A DNA stretch of 10,417 bases from Candidatus Fermentibacterales bacterium (GTDB taxonomy: Bacteria > Fermentibacterota > Fermentibacteria > Fermentibacterales > JAFGKQ01). Made by a program: the position numbers and the translations under genes. Position 1 is the stretch's first letter. The number at the start of each line of letters is the position of its first letter. The stretch spans positions 1 to 10,417 of the forward strand of contig JAFGKQ010000266.1 in the NCBI GenBank assembly GCA_016928495.1, written 5' to 3'. Under the pieces are notes generated by a model. It ran no database searches, was not told where the DNA came from, and worked only from the letters and a program-made list of their open reading frames with translations. Below are positions 7,138 to 10,417 of the stretch, piece after piece.

Positions 7138-7896
7138 CTACAGCCCGATGTAGTTCCCGACCCGGATGTAGGGGCCCGAGAAATCGACCGTGAACCCCTC
7201 GGCTTCTTCGTCATCGATCTCCACCGGGCAGTACCTGTAGCCTGCCTCCACTCCCAGCAGGATAGGAATGCAGCCCAGTAGCCTGTGTGTCCGTTCCTGG
7301 TCGAGCCTCAGGGCTCCCAGAACACCGAATGACGAGCCTCCTCCCTTCACGCCGGTATCGGGTGATCGCAGCTCTCTGCTGATGCTGTTGTAGGTGGGGC
7401 CGGCCCCGAGGTAGAACCCGACGGCGTCGCTTCCACCGAGCCGGTAGAACCCGGTAGCCTCGACCGATATGCACATGTCGCTCATGTCGATTACATCAGT
7501 CGATGGCGGACCGAAGAGGAAAGCGAGTCCACCCGTGAAGAGGCCCAACCAGATGTACTCCCAACTGGCGGATGCCTCCTGATAGGCCCCGGATACGGTA
7601 TTCATGGTCAGCCCGAGCCGTCCCCGGAAGCGATCCGAGATGTTCCCGAGCACCTCGATGTCGAAGCCCCATGCCGGGTAGTCCAGATCGTAGCCCACGC
7701 CGGCCTGCATGAACTCCTCCTCCAGGGCTTCCTCGTCCGCCATGTCCACGAAGCTCACGCCCATCCCCATACCGAGCCGGAAGCTGGCCGGCGGCTCCTG
7801 CTCCTCGGAGGCGGCCGGCTTCCGGGAGTCCAGCTGCAGGCCCGCGAAGGTCTGCCCTGTGAGCAGCAGGACTACCGGGAGCAACCCCGCGATCAT
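7138..7896 (-). CDS. Predicted outer-membrane beta-barrel protein, unknown function
   Basis: A 252-residue protein with a likely Sec signal peptide (residues 1-18, hydrophobic GLLPVVLLL, cleavage after TFA). After an acidic/Pro linker (about 20-38) come alternating, Gly- and aromatic-rich strands: SFRLGMGMGVSFVDM, RFRGRLGLTMNTVSGAY, AVGFYLGAGPTYNS, SSFGVLGALRL, LLGVEAGYRY and a last strand GPYIRVGNYIGL. This is the look of small outer-membrane barrel proteins; a hydrophobic stretch WLGLFTGGLAFLFGP (116-130) is also present. I recognise no specific family. Its ATG overlaps the stop of the upstream lipoprotein gene (ATGA on the minus strand), so the two are probably co-translated and may work together. 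It converges with the DUF4097-type gene across the inverted-repeat element. Confidence 0.78.
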   Translation of the reverse strand: MIAGLLPVVLLLTGQTFAGLQLDSRKPAASEEQEPPASFRLGMGMGVSFVDMADEEALEEEFMQAGVGYDLDYPAWGFDIEVLGNISDRFRGRLGLTMNTVSGAYQEASASWEYIWLGLFTGGLAFLFGPPSTDVIDMSDMCISVEATGFYRLGGSDAVGFYLGAGPTYNSISRELRSPDTGVKGGGSSFGVLGALRLDQERTHRLLGCIPILLGVEAGYRYCPVEIDDEEAEGFTVDFSGPYIRVGNYIGL

Positions 7897-8243
7897 CGGG
7901 ACACCTCGAACAGGGACGTCAGGATCTTGTCCCCATCGAGGTAGACCCTGATGAAGTAGAGCCCGTTCTCGATGACCTGTTGGTCATCGTCGAGCAGGTC
8001 CCAGTACACGCTGTGGTCGCCCTGGTCCTGAGTCTCGTTCTCGATCAGCCATCTGACCTGGACGAGGTAGGAGTTCACCGCGGTAACGGACACCAGGCCG
8101 GAGTCCGGCAGAACGTAATAGAAATCGAAAGGACCGGAGACCTGCTGAAAAGGGTAGGTCGCGTCTTCGCACGCGAGGATCAGGAGGCTGAGGGTAGCTG
8201 CAAGAGCCAGCCTTCCCCAGGTGGCAGGAACAGAGCGGATCAT
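7893..8243 (-). CDS. Small lipoprotein with FlgD-like C-terminal segment
   Basis: A 116-residue protein. The N-terminus MIRSVPATWGRLALAATLSLLILAC is a classic lipoprotein signal with lipobox I-L-A-C25, followed by Glu-Asp. The mature part ends in YWDLLDDDQQVIENGLYFIRV (80-100) and DGDKILTSLFEVSR. This resembles the end of FlgD-like or fibronectin-like Ig domains ('WD..D..G..V..G.YF.R...DG'), a fold common in cell-surface proteins. The start is well supported: AAAGGAGG lies a few bases upstream on the minus strand (plus-strand CCTCCTTT, 8250-8257). Its stop overlaps the start of the beta-barrel gene, so it is the first gene of a two-gene unit read leftward from the divergent promoter region. 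A role anchoring or assisting the barrel protein is inference only. Confidence 0.78.
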   Translation of the reverse strand: MIRSVPATWGRLALAATLSLLILACEDATYPFQQVSGPFDFYYVLPDSGLVSVTAVNSYLVQVRWLIENETQDQGDHSVYWDLLDDDQQVIENGLYFIRVYLDGDKILTSLFEVSR

Positions 8244-8282
8244 GTGCCCCCTCCTTTCCGTCTGTTTTGCGGAGCCCCATTG

Positions 8283-8290
8283 GTTATAGT
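8283..8290. promoter_or_regulatory. Possible overlapping divergent -10 boxes
   Basis: The 97-bp gap between divergent genes contains GTTATAGT. It reads TATAGT on the plus strand (8285-8290) and TATAAC on the minus strand (8283-8288), so it could be a shared -10 core for both directions. No convincing -35 box at normal spacing is seen on either strand, so this is weak. Leaders would be roughly 30-45 nt. Confidence 0.3.
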
Positions 8291-8340
8291 CCTACGATGT
8301 GGGGAGGCTTCCGGCAAGCCTGGAGCACGGAGGGGAAGGA

Positions 8341-9015
8341 ATGAGAGAGCATCCGTATGTACTGGCTCTGGTTGCTGGTGCAGGACTTCTGGCAGTTCTA
8401 GTCTCGGGTTGCAGAACCCCATTGTTCGTGGATCCCAGTCCCGGCAGTCTCCTTCCCAAAGGGGGAGTCGAGATACGGCCGGGGTTCTCCTGCATTCAGT
8501 ACGAGAACGGCGACGACTCTGGCACGGAGACCCGCAACTACGGAATCAGCGCGGCTTTCGGAACGGCCAGAGTGCCCTTGATCGGCTGCAGAGCGCAAGC
8601 TGCTCTACGATTCGAGTTTGCGGACCATGACAATCCCGAGATCGAGGACTGGTTCTACCTCGGATGGCAGGGCCACTTCGGAATCTCGCAGTGGGTGAGC
8701 CTGAGTCTGAGCAGTACCGCGAACTGGAGAGAAAACTCGTTCGACTGCAATCTCCTTGACCTCGGGTTGCACGGGACAATCCCCCTCGCGGACGTTGCGA
8801 GGCTCAATCTGAGTGGCAGGGTCATTCCCCATGAGAGGGACATGGGGGACTCGGAGGATCCGGCGGTGCTGTTTGCCATCAATGGCTCGGTGTCGCTCAG
8901 CTCGGATCACGACAGGTGGGCAGTCACCCCTGCGGTAGCGTACCTGATCGATCCGGATGAGCATTTCAACAGGCTGGCCTGGGCCCTGTTCTTCTCGATC
9001 AAGTCGGGGACGTAG
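8341..9015 (+). CDS. Predicted outer-membrane-associated lipoprotein, unknown function
   Basis: A 224-residue protein with signal MREHPYVLALVAGAGLLAVLVSGC, lipobox V-S-G-C24. The rest has alternating polar/hydrophobic strands with many aromatics (DWFYLGWQGHFGIS, WVSLSLSSTANW, ALFFSIK) and no recognised domain, suggesting a beta-rich envelope protein. The ATG at 8341 was chosen over a GTG at 8299 because it sits right after GGAGGGGAAGGA (8329-8340) and begins the signal peptide exactly. The stop codon (TAG 9013-9015) and the final residues Gly-Thr are encoded by the left arm of the second inverted-repeat element. The native end was therefore probably replaced, perhaps after ..FFSIK. It diverges from the lipoprotein/barrel pair and converges with the FAD oxidoreductase gene. 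Confidence 0.78.
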   Translation: MREHPYVLALVAGAGLLAVLVSGCRTPLFVDPSPGSLLPKGGVEIRPGFSCIQYENGDDSGTETRNYGISAAFGTARVPLIGCRAQAALRFEFADHDNPEIEDWFYLGWQGHFGISQWVSLSLSSTANWRENSFDCNLLDLGLHGTIPLADVARLNLSGRVIPHERDMGDSEDPAVLFAINGSVSLSSDHDRWAVTPAVAYLIDPDEHFNRLAWALFFSIKSGT

Positions 9016-9153
9016 TTAAAGAAACTTAAGAAACTTGTCCCATTATCCTCCCTCTGACGTGAGGGGGGTACTAAAAGGAACAACTGAGGCGCTATAAGCG
9101 CAACGACTCACATTAAATGGGCAAGTTTCTTAAGTTTCTTTAACTACGTCCCC
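9006..9153. mobile_element. MITE/REP-like inverted-repeat element, copy 2
   Basis: A 148-bp element whose 32-bp arms (9006-9037 and 9122-9153) are identical to those of copy 1. The complementarity extends two bases outward (9004-9155), and inward after one bulged T by CCCATT/AATGGG (9039-9044 with 9116-9121). The first 13 interior bases resemble copy 1 (11 of 13, ending ATTATCCTC), so both copies point the same way; the rest of the interior is unrelated. The left arm supplies the TAG stop of the upstream lipoprotein gene, and the right arm ends 3 bp before the stop of the convergent FAD gene. No target-site duplication is seen (flanks ATCAAGTC and GAACTACC). A bidirectional terminator role is plausible. 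Confidence 0.85.
9089..9101. other. Inner hairpin of element copy 2
   Basis: GCGCT-ATA-AGCGC is a perfect 5-bp stem with a 3-nt loop in the interior of copy 2. It differs in sequence from the inner hairpin of copy 1. Confidence 0.55.
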
Positions 9154-9156
9154 GAA

Positions 9157-10417
9157 CTACCCGTCGGCCCAGACGGACTCGTCCCACTGGAACTGGCGCC
9201 TGACGGCATGAGGGGAGCCGAGGATCTCGGCGGCGGCGCACTGCCCCATCTCTATCGAATGGTCCATGTTGTTGTACCTGAAGAGGCCCTGCCTGCCGCA
9301 CGTGACAGAGCCCGGAAGGTCGTCGAGGGCGTCCAGGACCACCCTCACGTTCTTCTCGTATCCCAGCAGGTAGATGGGATACGCGTGGGACTGCCTCTCG
9401 ATGGTCGTGTCCAGAACATCGCTTTGACTCAGCAGACCTAGCGCCTCGCCTCCCTCGACAGCCGATCTCACCAGAGCCAGGTCTCCCGTCCAGATGTCAT
9501 CTCCATGCTGGCAACTGAACTCGAAGACCAGCTGGGTCTGGTCCGGCGGAAGGTCCGGATCGAAGTTCTCGGGGATGGACAGCCTGTTGAAAAGGTACTT
9601 CGACTCGGGGATGTAGATCCAGTGGTCCCTGGCCCTGATGCGACCCCGGATGCGGACGGCGACGAAGACCAGACTCCTGAAGACCAGCTCCTCCGCCGCG
9701 TCCTGGACAGCGTCCTGCAAAAGAGGCCCGAGCAGGTCGACGTAGTCGGTCACGGGGATCGTGCTCACGATGCTGGCGACCTCGATCTCCTCGTCGTCCG
9801 TGTCTATCAGGAAGCCACCCGGAGACCTGCGCACCGCCCTCGGGACAGCGCCGAACAGCAGCCTGCCGCCCGCCCGCTCGATCCTTGCCGCGAAGGATTC
9901 GGCTATTCGCCCGATTCCCCCTGCCGGGTAGTGGAAGGTGCTGACCAGGCTCCTGATGTCCCTGTCTCCCGGGAATACCGTCTCTCTGACAAGCCTGGTA
10001 AGGCTGGGGACGGAGATCCGCTGACTGGCCCAGTCCGCGGAGAGCCGCGTCGATGGGCAGCCCCACAGCTTCTCCGTGTAGGGCCCGAAGTAGATGTCGT
10101 AGAGCCGCTGGCCGAATCGGTGCGCGACCCAGTCCCGGAAGTTCTCGTCCCGCCTCCTGCCCAGCAGGCCTCTTGCCTTCTCCGTGACGTAGCTGAATAC
10201 GATGCCGAGCGAGGTATGCAAGGGCATCTGCGAGAGGACGTCCCCCAGGGAGAGGGGATAGTGGAAGTAGCGATCGAGGAGCCGTATCCTGCTGGTTCGC
10301 TCCAGTTCGACGAGGCGGCCCTCCAGGACGTCCCTGACACGATCGAGGAGCTCGGGCTTCTGAGTGTGGAACCTGTGGGGCCCCAGATCGAACCTGAAGC
10401 CCTGAGGCGACCTCTTC
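9157..10417 (-). CDS. FAD-dependent oxidoreductase, UDP-galactopyranose mutase / protoporphyrinogen oxidase-like (partial, N-terminus missing)
   Basis: The reading frame stays open to the right window edge, giving 419 C-terminal residues; about 40 N-terminal residues with the Rossmann GxGxxG motif should lie outside. The first visible residues FRFDLGPHRFHT are the second FAD-contact region of this family. Further marks are YFGPYTEKLWGCPSTRLSADWASQRIS, HYPAGGIGRIAESFAARIERAGG, STIPVTDYVDLLGP, HWIYIPESKYLFNRLSIPENF, FEFSCQHGDDIW and the FAD-binding end GRQGLFRYNNMDHSIEMGQ. Enzymes of this amine-oxidase-like group include UDP-galactopyranose mutases and many uncharacterised proteins in polysaccharide gene clusters. 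The exact substrate cannot be told from the sequence. ATG 10225-10227 is internal, not the start, because conserved sequence continues upstream of it. It converges with the lipoprotein gene across element copy 2. Confidence 0.88.
   Translation of the reverse strand, partial: KRSPQGFRFDLGPHRFHTQKPELLDRVRDVLEGRLVELERTSRIRLLDRYFHYPLSLGDVLSQMPLHTSLGIVFSYVTEKARGLLGRRRDENFRDWVAHRFGQRLYDIYFGPYTEKLWGCPSTRLSADWASQRISVPSLTRLVRETVFPGDRDIRSLVSTFHYPAGGIGRIAESFAARIERAGGRLLFGAVPRAVRRSPGGFLIDTDDEEIEVASIVSTIPVTDYVDLLGPLLQDAVQDAAEELVFRSLVFVAVRIRGRIRARDHWIYIPESKYLFNRLSIPENFDPDLPPDQTQLVFEFSCQHGDDIWTGDLALVRSAVEGGEALGLLSQSDVLDTTIERQSHAYPIYLLGYEKNVRVVLDALDDLPGSVTCGRQGLFRYNNMDHSIEMGQCAAAEILGSPHAVRRQFQWDESVWADG

Noticed and set aside
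8299-8340. GTG start 14 codons upstream for the lipoprotein gene
   Set aside because: It would put charged residues before the signal peptide; ATG 8341 has a strong purine-rich ribosome site and starts the signal peptide directly.
6966-9153. CRISPR array
   Set aside because: Only two pairs of inverted arms, not direct repeats with regular spacers, and no cas genes.
9157-10227. FAD gene starting at the ATG at 10225-10227
   Set aside because: Conserved family sequence (FDLGPHRFHT and following) continues upstream in frame to the window edge, so this Met is internal.

Overview
The window reads as chromosomal DNA of a GC-rich, probably diderm bacterium. It carries secreted lipoproteins and a beta-barrel-like envelope protein, Arg is often coded by AGG and Ile fairly often by ATA, and genes are packed with 4-bp ATGA stop/start overlaps. 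The lineage cannot be fixed from sequence alone. An uncultured phylum with little database representation is my guess, held at low confidence.

Region 1 (1-6951, all + strand) is a tightly packed housekeeping operon: the 3' end of tilS, hpt (purine salvage), ftsH (membrane AAA+ protease), folE and folP (folate synthesis), cdaA (cyclic di-AMP synthase), then a degenerate polyprenyl-synthetase-like protein and an exported DUF4097-type beta-helix protein. The order tilS-hpt-ftsH-fol-cdaA is a recurrent bacterial arrangement; the last two genes are not its usual tail. Junctions are overlaps or gaps of 1-26 nt, so co-transcription and translational coupling are likely. Three proteins have unusual points: FolE lacks two basic residues that normally bind the triphosphate, FolP has a cysteine-containing N-terminal extension of about 130 residues, and the prenyl-synthase-like protein has lost both Asp-rich catalytic motifs.

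Region 2 (6952-9156) is an envelope-gene island. Two minus-strand genes (a small lipoprotein with a FlgD-like C-terminus, overlapping a predicted outer-membrane beta-barrel protein) diverge from one plus-strand lipoprotein gene. This block is bracketed by two AT-rich, non-coding elements of 162 and 148 bp. Each has perfect inverted arms of at least 32 bp, and the arms are identical in all four places. Both elements sit exactly between convergent genes, and the right-hand one supplies the stop codon of its upstream neighbour. They are the most interesting structures here: MITE/REP-like elements that could act as bidirectional terminators and three-frame translation stops.

Region 3 (9157-10417, minus strand) is the C-terminal 419 codons of a FAD-dependent oxidoreductase of the UDP-galactopyranose-mutase / protoporphyrinogen-oxidase-like type. 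Its N-terminal FAD-binding motif lies outside the window.

I see no tRNA, rRNA, CRISPR array or transposase gene, and no gene-free stretch longer than 300 bases.
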